Shown in pieces: positions 1-8,336 of a stretch of DNA of 15,842 nt. How positions within the stretch are numbered: the first letter of the stretch is position 1; each line of letters opens with the position of its first letter. The notes under the pieces are model-generated. The model ran no database searches, was not told the DNA's origin, and was given only the letters and a program-made list of their open reading frames with translations. The translations under genes and the position numbers were made by a program. Source of the DNA: Bacillota bacterium (GTDB lineage: Bacteria > Bacillota > Clostridia > Lachnospirales > Lachnospiraceae); assembly GCA_023393095.1 (NCBI GenBank), contig JAEWMT010000103.1, positions 1 through 15,842 on the forward strand, given 5' to 3'.

Positions 1-764
1 GCGTACTTTGTTCCGCTCTCAGGCAATACCTGAGGTTTCCCATTCATTGTTCTTACATACGGGTTATATAGAGGGTTAATATCAATCGCAAGTCCGTAGC
101 TGTGCAGAGATAAATGTTCCATACTATCTACCGTTCGGTAATTAAAGGAAGAGGTATTATCCGCAGCCATTGAAGCATTATCATCTGCATCATAATCATC
201 CACCAGAACCATTTGTTCAATCGGATATTTTTTATCATACAATTCTTTGAAAATATCAATAACATCCTCTGCAATCGACTGATTGACAATCAGCTCACCA
301 TCATGAGTCTGCTGATCAAAGCCCCAGTAAAGAACTCTTACATAACGAAGCTCCTCATAAGAAATATCGCAATTCTTCTTATAGGATTTACCGTTAATTC
401 TGTCTATTATCTTATCGGATAATTTCTCATAATAAAAGCTTTCAGATTCTTTACGTTCCTTTTCTTCCATGGATCCTCCCCCTATTTCTACATTCAATGA
501 TTTAACCGTTCCAGTCGGTTTATCCGGCTTACTAGTAATTTCTGTACTACGATCTGTAGCTGGGCACTGCTCTTTGTTATTTGCCGCAGCGGTCACATCC
601 TCTAATGTAATTTTACTATGCAGCTGAGTCTTTCCATTAACCCCTAATGAATCTTGACCGTTCTCTTTATGGCAGGAAGCCAGACATATTCCAAGTAGTA
701 GTATATCCGCTATCATGATATATTTACGAAGCATCGAAAACACCGGGCCTTTCCCATAGAACAT
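1..764 (-). CDS. M15-family D,D-carboxypeptidase-like lipoprotein, C-terminus off window
   Basis: The visible 254 residues are an N-terminal lipoprotein signal (hydrophobic stretch ending in a lipobox LASC), a Ser/Thr/Lys-rich linker, and a C-terminal domain with the M15 zinc-peptidase signature SLHSYGLAID (His221, Asp228), followed by NPLYNPYV. In the family these residues hold the catalytic zinc in enzymes that trim D-Ala from peptidoglycan stem peptides. The last His ligand would lie beyond position 1, so the gene is cut by the window edge and not visibly broken. The ATG at 764 is preceded by AGAAGG four bases upstream; an in-frame ATG at 734 is an alternative. It lies 42 bases downstream of the small gene at 807-1076 and probably shares its transcript. 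The protein should be anchored outside the membrane and act on cell wall. Family assignment is firm; substrate is inferred. Confidence 0.85.
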   Translation of the reverse strand, partial: MFYGKGPVFSMLRKYIMIADILLLGICLASCHKENGQDSLGVNGKTQLHSKITLEDVTAAANNKEQCPATDRSTEITSKPDKPTGTVKSLNVEIGGGSMEEKERKESESFYYEKLSDKIIDRINGKSYKKNCDISYEELRYVRVLYWGFDQQTHDGELIVNQSIAEDVIDIFKELYDKKYPIEQMVLVDDYDADDNASMAADNTSSFNYRTVDSMEHLSLHSYGLAIDINPLYNPYVRTMNGKPQVLPESGTKY

Positions 765-806
765 ATTTCCTTCTAAATCAAATGAAAGAAACGAATATTA
801 TACAAG

Positions 807-1076
807 TTAATCTTCCTCAATTACATGGATTTCAAGGTAATCAAAATCAATCTGTTCAATAAAATTATCCTTAGTAAATCTGGTTTTGTCGTGCTTTCTA
901 AAATCCTCCACTGTAACATTCAACCAGATCGGCTTCGATAAATCATAAGCATGGCAGATTTCGTCAATGGCCATAAATATCTTCTGAGTTCTGCGTAATT
1001 CCTCGTTGTCATTGCATACCACCATATCCTTAACCATTCGATTATCCTTAAATACTTTAGCCCATAAACGAAACAT
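807..1076 (-). CDS. Small conserved hypothetical protein (89 aa)
   Basis: An 89-residue soluble protein starting MFRLWAKVFKDNRM and ending in an acidic tail (VIEED). The ATG at 1076 has a good ribosome binding site (AGAGG, seven bases upstream). There is no signal peptide or membrane segment. The sequence looks like a short conserved protein I associate with Lachnospiraceae genomes, with a central block LSKPIW and a KTRFTKDNFIE block, but I know no function for it. It is the first gene of the unit that continues into the M15 peptidase, and it is divergent from niaR across a dyad that could control both directions. An overlapping reading frame on the same strand (920-1186) has no ribosome binding site and is taken as a shadow. 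Confidence 0.75.
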   Translation of the reverse strand: MFRLWAKVFKDNRMVKDMVVCNDNEELRRTQKIFMAIDEICHAYDLSKPIWLNVTVEDFRKHDKTRFTKDNFIEQIDFDYLEIHVIEED

Positions 1077-1138
1077 CTCTTATCCTCTTTTCCAATATCT
1101 TCTGCCAAAAAACATTGCCAATTAGTGTCTCTCAGTAT

Positions 1139-1192
1139 ATAATTATTGTTGCAGTTATTATGGTTTATACCCATAATTAACAACAATATTAT
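1139..1192. promoter_or_regulatory. Large imperfect dyad with overlapping divergent promoters
   Basis: Left arm 1139-1163 and right arm 1171-1192 are an imperfect inverted repeat sharing ATTGTTG/CAACAAT and TTATGG/CCATAA. A plausible promoter lies on each strand inside it. Plus strand: TTGCAG (1149-1154), 17 bases, CATAAT (1172-1177), reading into niaR. Minus strand: TTGTTG (1186-1181), 18 bases, CATAAT (1162-1157), reading into the small gene and the M15 gene. A protein bound here would cover both promoters. Autoregulation by NiaR is a natural guess, but the site is not proven to be its operator. Confidence 0.5.
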
Positions 1193-1244
1193 ATATGTTA
1201 TAGAAGCTATTCGTCAATAAAGCAATTGTGAGAAGGTGGTTAAG

Positions 1245-1757
1245 ATGGAAGGCAGCAAACGAAGAGAACAACTGGCTAAAATAATAAAAGAGAATGGCGA
1301 ACCGATTTCCGGTGGAGAGCTATCCCGCCGTCTTGGTGTGAGCCGTCAGGTCATCGTTCAGGATATCGCACTACTTAGGGCCTCCGACATCAACATCATT
1401 TCAACTACAAAGGGTTACCTAATCTATCAAGCTGATTCTTCCCAGGTAAAGCGGATATTTAAAGTAAGACATACCACGGAGCAGATTGAGGATGAGCTTT
1501 GTACGATTGTGGATAACGGCGGCAAGATATTGGATGTTCTTGTTACTCATGAAATCTACGGCGAAATCACTACCGCATTAATTATACGTAATCGTCAGGA
1601 TGTATATGACTTTGTCGATAAAGTAAGGGAAAAGAAAATTGTTCCCCTGAAAGAATTAACCGATGGAATTCACCAGCATACTGTAGAAGCAGATTCCGAA
1701 GAGACACTGAACCGGATCAATGAAGCACTCAGGCTGAAAGGATATTTATATCAATAA
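1245..1757 (+). CDS. niaR: NiaR-type niacin-responsive transcriptional repressor (HTH + 3H domain)
   Basis: A 170-residue regulator with an N-terminal winged helix (about residues 5-60; recognition region SRRLGVSRQVIVQDIALLR) and a C-terminal 3H ligand-binding domain. The metal-site pattern of the family is present: His76, Glu84, and His143 with His145 in DGIHQHTVEA. In characterised Firmicute and Thermotoga members the protein binds niacin and represses NAD precursor salvage or uptake genes; no such gene is in this window. The ATG at 1245 is chosen because AGAAGG lies eight bases before it; an upstream in-frame GTG at 1236 overlaps that ribosome binding site. The gene is monocistronic, between the dyad at 1139-1192 and a strong terminator. 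Confidence 0.9.
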   Translation: MEGSKRREQLAKIIKENGEPISGGELSRRLGVSRQVIVQDIALLRASDINIISTTKGYLIYQADSSQVKRIFKVRHTTEQIEDELCTIVDNGGKILDVLVTHEIYGEITTALIIRNRQDVYDFVDKVREKKIVPLKELTDGIHQHTVEADSEETLNRINEALRLKGYLYQ

Positions 1758-1803
1758 CAATTTAATATATTGTTATGTAATCATAAAGTTGTCCAAACTA
1801 AAT

Positions 1804-1844
1804 CGAGTGAGACTGACCAAAGTCATTCTCACTCGTTTCTTATT
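1804..1844 (+). terminator. Rho-independent terminator of niaR
   Basis: A 14 bp stem with one mismatch (1804-1817 with 1822-1835) and loop CAAA is followed by a T-rich run. It lies 46 bases after the niaR stop and only ten bases before the 3' end of the convergent M23-like gene, so it may serve both. Confidence 0.85.
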
Positions 1845-1853
1845 CGTTCCTTC

Positions 1854-2729
1854 TTAGCGAAGATATAACATAGGATTTACTGCTTCATCTTTTTTTGTAA
1901 CTTCAAAATAAAGATTGCTTCCTTCTACCGTATAATACTTGGTAGGTTCTGAAACTGTTCCGATTACATCACCCTCTTTAACCTTATCTCCAACCTTTAG
2001 GGAGGTCTTGTCCTTATCAAGCTGGCCATAAATCAGGTTAAAGCCATCTCCAATATTCATTGTTACAGTATAGCCGGTTTCTTCATTGTTTTTATCAATC
2101 GCAGTTACAATACCGTCGGTAGCAGCTTTAACATCCGTACCAACCTTGGCATCTAATATGATTGCCGGATTGCACTTATACTGCATTAATGTAGCGAAAT
2201 AGGTAGTATGGTCCATGCTGTAGTCCATAATCACATTACCCTTAACAGGCCACAGAAGTCCTTTATCCGAATTGAATGAAAGTGCCTCTATAGCGGATTT
2301 TTCCGACTTTACCGTATTGCCTGCTGTTGCAACAGCAGCATCTTCGGCCTTCGCTGCATCCTTATCGGAAGCCTTAGCCTGCTGTTTATCATTTGCCTTT
2401 CCTGCAGAATAATCTTCATATTCTACTTCATTGCTTGCAACATCCTTACTTGGATTATCTTTTGCAGCGACATCATTGGATTTATTACTTCCGTTATTAG
2501 CAACATCCTCCGACACCGGGTTATTTTCAGCCAATTGATTATTATCATCTTTGGCTGCTGTGTCATTACCGGTATCATTCAGATCCACAAATTGTTTTCC
2601 CTCATTACTCTGATTTGAGGAAAGCTGTGATCCGATGAGAGCAACTGCAGCGATTGCTACCACACCGATAAATAATAGAACATAATAACCCTTTCCCTTA
2701 AAAAATTCAGAAAATTTGTTCTTCTTCAC
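1854..2729 (-). CDS. SpoIIQ-like membrane protein with degenerate M23/LytM domain
   Basis: A 291-residue bitopic protein: short cytosolic N-terminus (KKNKFSEFFKGKG), one membrane helix (about residues 14-34), a long Asn/Asp/Lys/Ala-rich low-complexity linker, and a C-terminal LytM/M23 domain (about 165-290; landmarks LLWPVKGNV, GTDVKAATDGIV, VGDKVKEGDVIG). The layout matches SpoIIQ, the forespore-side partner of SpoIIIAH in engulfment. The catalytic pattern is damaged: the family HxGxD is AIILD here, YGHL is YGQL, and HLHFE is NLYFE, so only the Asp ligand remains and hydrolase activity is unlikely. B. subtilis SpoIIQ also lacks a full active site. The GTG at 2729 is chosen because AGGTGAT sits just upstream; a longer frame from ATG 2783 has no such site. 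A generic LytM scaffold protein is the alternative. Confidence 0.75.
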   Translation of the reverse strand: MKKNKFSEFFKGKGYYVLLFIGVVAIAAVALIGSQLSSNQSNEGKQFVDLNDTGNDTAAKDDNNQLAENNPVSEDVANNGSNKSNDVAAKDNPSKDVASNEVEYEDYSAGKANDKQQAKASDKDAAKAEDAAVATAGNTVKSEKSAIEALSFNSDKGLLWPVKGNVIMDYSMDHTTYFATLMQYKCNPAIILDAKVGTDVKAATDGIVTAIDKNNEETGYTVTMNIGDGFNLIYGQLDKDKTSLKVGDKVKEGDVIGTVSEPTKYYTVEGSNLYFEVTKKDEAVNPMLYLR

Positions 2730-2967
2730 TGTTATCACCTCGATAATATTCTTCTCTGATAATAATTTATTTATACCTTTCACATTTACCTTGCTGAATA
2801 ATTTTAAATCCCCCGGGATGTATATTAATGTACCGTTTTTCCAAGGCTTCCAGTCATGGGAAATGCATTTGCAAATTACATAAATATTATTTCCATATAT
2901 TATTTTTTTAGTCTTATTATTGGATTTAATTTTGAAATGAAATTAGACTTGATTTTAAAGCAGTGTA

Positions 2968-2995
2968 TTGACAATTGAGAAGAATGCTATAAAAT
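2968..2995 (+). promoter_or_regulatory. Promoter of tRNA-Gly
   Basis: A perfect -35 TTGACA (2968-2973), a 16-base spacer and TAAAAT (2990-2995) end eight bases before the first base of the tRNA. Confidence 0.75.
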
Positions 2996-3003
2996 AGATT
3001 TAT

Positions 3004-3074
3004 GCGGATATAGTTTAATGGTAGAACGCGAGCTTCCCAAGCTTGCAGTGCGGGTTCGATTCCCGTTATCCGCT
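3004..3074 (+). tRNA. tRNA-Gly, anticodon CCC
   Basis: A 71-base cloverleaf: acceptor strands GCGGATA (3004-3010) and TATCCGC (3067-3073), discriminator T3074, anticodon stem 3029-3033/3041-3045 enclosing TTCCCAA with CCC at 3036-3038, and T-arm loop TTCGATT. The CCA end is not encoded. Its own promoter lies upstream and a hairpin terminator downstream. Its 3' end doubles as the left boundary of an integrated island. Confidence 0.95.
3057..3074 (+). repeat. Left attachment-like site in tRNA 3' end (attL)
   Basis: These 18 bases, from the T-loop to the discriminator, recur exactly and in direct orientation at 11180-11197. Including the weaker upstream part, 3048-3074 matches 11171-11197 at 24 of 27 positions. 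A direct repeat of a tRNA 3' end flanking foreign-looking cargo is the usual mark of tyrosine-recombinase integration. Which end is attL is a naming choice. Confidence 0.7.
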
Positions 3075-3085
3075 GTAGAAAGATT

Positions 3086-3118
3086 AAGAGCATCAGCTTG
3101 AGGGCTGATGCTCTTTTC
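3086..3118 (+). terminator. Terminator downstream of tRNA-Gly
   Basis: A perfect 12 bp stem (3086-3097 with 3104-3115), loop TTGAGG, then TTTC. It lies 11 bases after the tRNA and should end its transcript; if the island call is right it was supplied by the island. Confidence 0.85.
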
Positions 3119-3598
3119 ATGTATCTTATGGATAGGCGATAGTCGCCAAGATAGGTTAAGAATATATGCTATTATCTTGGTTTATGCGATATCAGTTATT
3201 GGGCGATGGTTTTCAATTATCAGGTATCGTCATGTATTTTCAGATGTAATTAGTTACAGGCAACAAAGTGGGCTACGTTAAGGCGCCTCAATATAAGATT
3301 TGCAATCATCGGATATATATGGCAGGTAATTTGCAGGAGCCAGCTGATTATTTCAATACCACAATTAAGATTTTATTTATTTTAATGTTTAAACTCTTAC
3401 AAATAACCCCTCTCCAAAGTTTTAGTAAATAATATGCTCTAATTATACTTATCATTAATGATTTCTTAATGACATATCACTACATTCATAGATGTCATCC
3501 AGTTTTTTGCGATTTAATATACTTTTCAATCAAATGTTTCTATTGAGATTCATCTAAGGTTTTATATAGAAGGCCTTGGAGAAGACATGGTCAATATG
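3119..3598. other. Non-coding left end of the island, possible gene remnant
   Basis: About 480 bases without an intact gene. On the plus strand one frame runs from ATG 3166, is interrupted by TAA at 3247, and continues open to TAA at 3430; the second part includes the gene-like segment GNKVGYVKAPQYKICNHRI. A second open stretch reads YIEGLGEDMVNMLYHKKF just before 3600. Neither has a recognisable start, ribosome binding site or family. They could be remnants of a lost integration or transposition gene, or chance. Small palindromes are present (ATCATTAATGAT at 3451-3462; 7 bp arms at 3469-3475/3492-3498). No convincing terminator for the minus-strand operon is seen. Confidence 0.35.
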
Positions 3599-5680
3599 TT
3601 ATACCATAAAAAATTCTAGTCTATGTATGCTATTTTCTTCACATATTTTTTTATACATAAGATTTCCATTTTGAAATTTATCACTCTTCTTATCTAGTAT
3701 CAGCTTCCCTTCACAATCTGGTACATCTTCTATTGTCTCAGGTCCTATACCATTGTTTTTAAGCAACTGTATTATATCACGTTTATTAACATACCACCTT
3801 CTTTTCTCTCTCTCACCATTTTTACTTCGATTATTGGTTAATTGTAAACCAGCCATAATCTTTTCTCTTTGCCCATCACCAACACTCACTTCAATATTTA
3901 CATTTTCGACATTATCTAAGTTAATAGTATCAAATGCCATTCGCCATTGGTACTCAGAATACATTTTGTTTAATAATGTTACATATCTTTTTAGTCTACA
4001 AATTCGACGAACAGGAAATTCTATGTAATTTGAATTTTTACTATAATCAGTTAACGATAATATTTTACCGTCAGCATCCAGAATCTTATCCTTAATAAGA
4101 TCAAAACTTAAAACTCCTTGAATTGTTTGTTTAAGATCTTCAATATCCTTATATCTATTTTGAAGCTCAATATACCTTGTTCTCATTGCTGAGGTTAACA
4201 TATACTTTTTATCAGCACCTAAAGGTTCTAATAAATCCAAAAATGCATCACCAGTATTTCTATAAGAACACAAATCTAAAACTGAATCATCTATTGTGTA
4301 TGAATGGCAACAGTCAATCCTAATTGAGACATACTCGCCATTACGGCATTTAAAATTTCCTAATATTATTTTTTCATAACTATTAGATTGATCTTTCTTG
4401 GGGATATATATTTGGGGTAATATTTCCAATGCTAATAATATGCAATCTGTATTTTTTCTCCGTATTTTCCCTTTCACTTTTCGTAATGAGAAGTCACACT
4501 CTTGTCCAATAAGAACATAATAATATTCTTTACCATCACTCTCAATACAATATATATCACCTGGTCTTATTGTCTTATAAAATTTATTAATATCATAGTC
4601 ATATTCCTCAAACGTTCGTATATCTCCCGAGTCTTCAATTTCTAATTTTTCTAATTCGGCTTCTTCATTAAGTTCATTTAATAGACTTGATAAACTAATA
4701 ATACCTTTAATCTCATTCTCATTTTTTTCAGATCTCCAATAGTATCTTTCACGTAACTCTAGCCATTCTTGCATTAGTTCAAAATTAGTAATTCCCTCCT
4801 CCTTTGCCATTCCTGCCAAATAACATGCAATATTTTTATTATTAAGTGCATAATCAAATGCTTCTTTAACAGCATATACTTTATTAGTTTTAATCCTTCC
4901 TATCAATGCACTATAGTTACTTCTGACTAATGCACCTATAATAGTTTTTATAAACAATTCCGGATTTTTTTTATCTTTTTCAATATAATCAACGTATATA
5001 CTACTATCATATCTCGCATAATGTTTCTTACCTTTTGATGATAGCAAAATATATGTTCCATATTCATTTGCTTGTGGTATTTTATCACATATAAACCTTA
5101 TCACCTCTTGACTGCAATCTTTTTGATCTCCAAGTTGATCATCAATGATGCATACAAAATTCTGCTTCTTTTCAATACATATACATATTTCTTTCATTAA
5201 AAAAGATTGATTTTCCACATAAAAATCGCTTAACAATCTAATTGGGATTCTACATCCATTGATATCATATGATAATGCTATGGAAGGTTCAAAAATTGTT
5301 GAACTTTTAATTCCAACTGCATATTTTTCAATAATTTCCTTGCACTTTTCTGTATCTTTTGATAGAATTTGGTCGTATATTGTTTGAACCTCTCCTAAAT
5401 CCTGTTTTTTTATAAACCATTCGATATTTCTTTCTGGTATTGCTGCCCAATCATTATTTATTACTTGCATTTTATTCAATATTAATTCTATCTTTTTTGC
5501 CAAATCTAAAGATACTTTTGAAATTTCATAACAAATTTCCCTTTGTTCATCTTCATTTAAATGCAAAATATCATATAATATTGCATTTTTTGATACTTCA
5601 CATTTAATATCATCCTCAATATAAATTATTTTCTGTATCCCCATAAGCATATAGCACTCTGAAAGCGATACTTTATCCAT
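3599..5680 (-). CDS. Receiver-like protein with split phosphoacceptor domain (island gene 4)
   Basis: A 693-residue soluble protein. The N-terminus has a receiver-type first strand ending in an acidic group (KIIYIEDD; Glu22, Asp23, Asp24). The expected phospho-Asp does not follow after the usual ~45 residues but appears at Asp180/Asp181 (FVCIIDDQLGDQ). Then come LLSSK (Ser214/Ser215) and VDYIEKD (Lys235), spaced like the conserved Thr/Ser and Lys of response regulators. So I read a CheY-like fold with a roughly 150-residue helical insertion. The remaining ~450 residues have no family I recognise; a beta-rich patch (about 380-420, YYVLIGQECDFSLR) may be an effector domain. I see no standard DNA-binding output. 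The ATG at 5680 has AAGGAG nine bases upstream, overlapping the stop of the kinase-like gene; a frame from TTG 5707 is less likely. Translation is probably coupled to that gene, its likely signalling partner. Confidence 0.6.
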   Translation of the reverse strand: MDKVSLSECYMLMGIQKIIYIEDDIKCEVSKNAILYDILHLNEDEQREICYEISKVSLDLAKKIELILNKMQVINNDWAAIPERNIEWFIKKQDLGEVQTIYDQILSKDTEKCKEIIEKYAVGIKSSTIFEPSIALSYDINGCRIPIRLLSDFYVENQSFLMKEICICIEKKQNFVCIIDDQLGDQKDCSQEVIRFICDKIPQANEYGTYILLSSKGKKHYARYDSSIYVDYIEKDKKNPELFIKTIIGALVRSNYSALIGRIKTNKVYAVKEAFDYALNNKNIACYLAGMAKEEGITNFELMQEWLELRERYYWRSEKNENEIKGIISLSSLLNELNEEAELEKLEIEDSGDIRTFEEYDYDINKFYKTIRPGDIYCIESDGKEYYYVLIGQECDFSLRKVKGKIRRKNTDCILLALEILPQIYIPKKDQSNSYEKIILGNFKCRNGEYVSIRIDCCHSYTIDDSVLDLCSYRNTGDAFLDLLEPLGADKKYMLTSAMRTRYIELQNRYKDIEDLKQTIQGVLSFDLIKDKILDADGKILSLTDYSKNSNYIEFPVRRICRLKRYVTLLNKMYSEYQWRMAFDTINLDNVENVNIEVSVGDGQREKIMAGLQLTNNRSKNGEREKRRWYVNKRDIIQLLKNNGIGPETIEDVPDCEGKLILDKKSDKFQNGNLMYKKICEENSIHRLEFFMV

Positions 5681-5694
5681 TCTGCATATCTCCT

Positions 5695-8325
5695 TTAATT
5701 TATACAATCTTCTGGTACCGTTATCATAAATTTATATCTATTTCCATATATATTTCGATCTTCTAATAAATCTATTTTTGCACCAAACGACATCAACAGT
5801 TTTTTTACAATGTATAGTCCCATTCCTCGACCATCAGGTCCTTTACCAGATTGTAATGGTTCAAATAGTATGTTTTCCATATCACTTTTTACTCCAGTCC
5901 CAGTATCTGATACAACAATAGCATCGATCCCTTCACTTTCAATTAAAATATAATCGGAATTACTTGATTCAAACTCTCTATCACTTACTGCTCTCTTTCG
6001 TCTAAAATCGATCCAATACTTTGCATTATTAATTAAATTATACAGTACATGTAGCAAAACACCCTTAGGCAAATACCAATTTATATTGGTATCAGAGCAT
6101 ACAATATCTATCTTTTGTTTTTTCAAATCATTGGTTAATCGTTTCTTAATATTCTCAGCAATTTCCTGGATATTTACAAGTTCATACTCATCTGAACTAT
6201 TATTTTTAATAAAAGTATTTTCTAAAAATTTATATAAATCAGAGACATTTTCTAACGATTCTAGAACATTATCAAAAGTATCTTTTATTGGTAGTAATTT
6301 AGTATTGTATAGTTCCATACTATTTTCCCATAAATACTCTGTCAGTGCATTAAAATATTTGTCAATATTATAAGATCCATTAGTACTAACTAATGAATGT
6401 AATTCATGTGTAATTGTTTCTGTTATTAGTCCATTTGCCATCAGTTTATAGTTATTAAAAGCTTCAATTTCAATTCTATTTAATCCGGCCTTGGCTTCGT
6501 TTAATAATTTACCATTACTTTCAATAATACTTTCAGTTTTATTAAAATGTTCTACTGTCATTTCAAGTGTGTCAATTGCTATATTGTAATTTTTATCACT
6601 TATTATTTTCAATCCATCATTAGTACTTTCCAATTGAAGTAGAATTTCTTTTGTCTTATCAATTTTATTTTTTAATTCTCGATTCTGCTTTAGTAATAAT
6701 TTATTTGTATTTTCTTCTTTTAATACATTTTGCTTTATATTGCCCTGCAACCATCCTTCATCAGATAATATATCTTTTACCATTTCATTTAGAGCACCAT
6801 TGAATTTATAGAAATAAGCATTACAAACTTTCTCAACAATCTTCATAAACGTGTTTGCTATATCACCTTTATTAATATCTAATCTTGAGCTAATTTCTCT
6901 TATATATAATTGATTTTGGTCATTAATAGATATTTCTCCAATAATCGTTCCTAAGTTAAATCTATAAAATTGATGTCCCAATGTCCTATATTGCTGTAGT
7001 TTTAGCCAATCATTATCTTTATTGCCTAAAAATCCTATTCTATAATAATCTCTATACAATTTGATCCCATTGTACATTTGCAAAAAATTCTGAATATCTT
7101 TAGCAATATATTCATTTGTTTTGCAAAATTCTAATGCCACTTTACATGACGATATATCTTTTTTATACGAAAAAATTTGTCCTTTAATTGGAAATATATT
7201 TTTTAATTTATTTAAATCATTAATTAATCTATGTTTTAGAAAGTTTGTTGTTTCTTCGTTATCACTCTTATCTGTAATACCATAATCTCGTTTAGCATCT
7301 CTTACTAAATACTCTATTAATTCATTTTCTGTAACATAATAATCAAAGCTATTCCTAAATTTATTCTCATATTTTTTTAATAACTCTCGGTATTCTTCTG
7401 TATTTCGCTTGTATTTTACAAATTCCGACTGCGGAAGAATACTAGCTTTATGAATTCTATAAATTAACCAAGGTCTAATCTTCAACTGAAGGTGTAGTTG
7501 AAGCTCATAACTTTCATTTGTATCAATACAAAATTCATGAATTGTTTCAGCCAAATTCAGCATCTTCTTATCAAATCCATATTTTATTAAATTACCATTA
7601 TGATAAAAATTAATTTCTACTGAAGAATTGTTACTAAATGGTGAAATCAAAAAACATACTGCATTATCCAAATCAGAATTCAATACAACTTGACTATAGT
7701 CTTTAAATAATTCTATCTTTCCGCCTTCTCTGATTAAGTCTGCCTCATTAACATCAAAAATCCATAATCTAGTATAAGACTCGGCTAATTTTTCCTTATT
7801 AATATACGGAACTTTTAAATTAGTTATATCCTTACTTGATAATATATCCTCCCAGGAAATGGCAACAATATTAGAGTGATTCTCCTCTTTTGACGCAGTT
7901 TCTACCATCAAGAATTTCCCTAAACGTTGTGTCGCTAACCTACCAATCCCCTTTTCTCCTAAAATAATATTACCTTCCGATTTGCTTTTCTTTTTTATAT
8001 CTGTACCTATTGATAAAAAACCGTTTTCAAGTGTTTCTTCATTCATTCCATTGCCCAAATCTTCTATCAAAAACAAGGGTTTATTTCTATATTTATCTGG
8101 TACTATATTAAAGATACTATCATCCAACTCAGCCAATAAATCTTTACTATTTATCTGTGTTGTCAAATCATAATAACTAATATTTACCTTTTTCTGGGAA
8201 CTGTTTACAGAAGCATCTAAAGAATTTTTTATTAATTCCACAAAAGCCACTTCTGGAGCTGTAATCAAATCACTTCCTAAATGTTCAATAATATTCGTAG
8301 TAAAGGTCATATTTTTGAATACCAT
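5695..8325 (-). CDS. Dual-GHKL ATPase / cytosolic histidine-kinase-like protein (island gene 3)
   Basis: An 876-residue soluble protein with two ATP-binding modules. The N-terminal one is of the MORC/MutL/Hsp90 type: Glu30...Asn34-Ser-Leu-Asp37-Ala, DLGNG (Asp89, Gly91, Gly93), SIGTD (105-109) and GEKGIGR (123-129). A long middle region with a coiled coil (about 540-580) follows. The C-terminal module looks like a histidine kinase: a H-box ITETITHELHS (His640), N-box NLINNA (Asn766/767), SDTGTG (Asp807) and GRGMGL (832-837). There are no membrane segments or sensor domains of known type. MORC-like GHKL proteins are known companions of bacterial restriction-modification genes. The ATG at 8325 has AGGAGG seven bases upstream, overlapping the methyltransferase stop. 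The next gene encodes a receiver-like protein, suggesting phosphotransfer from His640. Both ATPase modules look intact; the role in defence is inferred. Confidence 0.85.
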   Translation of the reverse strand: MVFKNMTFTTNIIEHLGSDLITAPEVAFVELIKNSLDASVNSSQKKVNISYYDLTTQINSKDLLAELDDSIFNIVPDKYRNKPLFLIEDLGNGMNEETLENGFLSIGTDIKKKSKSEGNIILGEKGIGRLATQRLGKFLMVETASKEENHSNIVAISWEDILSSKDITNLKVPYINKEKLAESYTRLWIFDVNEADLIREGGKIELFKDYSQVVLNSDLDNAVCFLISPFSNNSSVEINFYHNGNLIKYGFDKKMLNLAETIHEFCIDTNESYELQLHLQLKIRPWLIYRIHKASILPQSEFVKYKRNTEEYRELLKKYENKFRNSFDYYVTENELIEYLVRDAKRDYGITDKSDNEETTNFLKHRLINDLNKLKNIFPIKGQIFSYKKDISSCKVALEFCKTNEYIAKDIQNFLQMYNGIKLYRDYYRIGFLGNKDNDWLKLQQYRTLGHQFYRFNLGTIIGEISINDQNQLYIREISSRLDINKGDIANTFMKIVEKVCNAYFYKFNGALNEMVKDILSDEGWLQGNIKQNVLKEENTNKLLLKQNRELKNKIDKTKEILLQLESTNDGLKIISDKNYNIAIDTLEMTVEHFNKTESIIESNGKLLNEAKAGLNRIEIEAFNNYKLMANGLITETITHELHSLVSTNGSYNIDKYFNALTEYLWENSMELYNTKLLPIKDTFDNVLESLENVSDLYKFLENTFIKNNSSDEYELVNIQEIAENIKKRLTNDLKKQKIDIVCSDTNINWYLPKGVLLHVLYNLINNAKYWIDFRRKRAVSDREFESSNSDYILIESEGIDAIVVSDTGTGVKSDMENILFEPLQSGKGPDGRGMGLYIVKKLLMSFGAKIDLLEDRNIYGNRYKFMITVPEDCIN

Positions 8326-8336
8326 ACAAAAACCTC

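Noticed and set aside
920..1186. Minus-strand open frame overlapping the 89-residue gene
   Set aside because: No ribosome binding site, overlaps the better-supported gene in another frame, and its start lies inside the dyad.
3086..3118. CRISPR-like or riboswitch structure after the tRNA
   Set aside because: A single perfect stem followed by T residues is a plain terminator; no repeat-spacer pattern occurs anywhere in the window.
2926..3120. Minus-strand open frame of 64 codons
   Set aside because: It runs across the tRNA-Gly gene and its terminator; the frame is a by-product of those structures.
7982..8173. Plus-strand open frames inside the GHKL, receiver, M56 and paralog genes
   Set aside because: They are antisense shadows without ribosome binding sites or protein-like composition.
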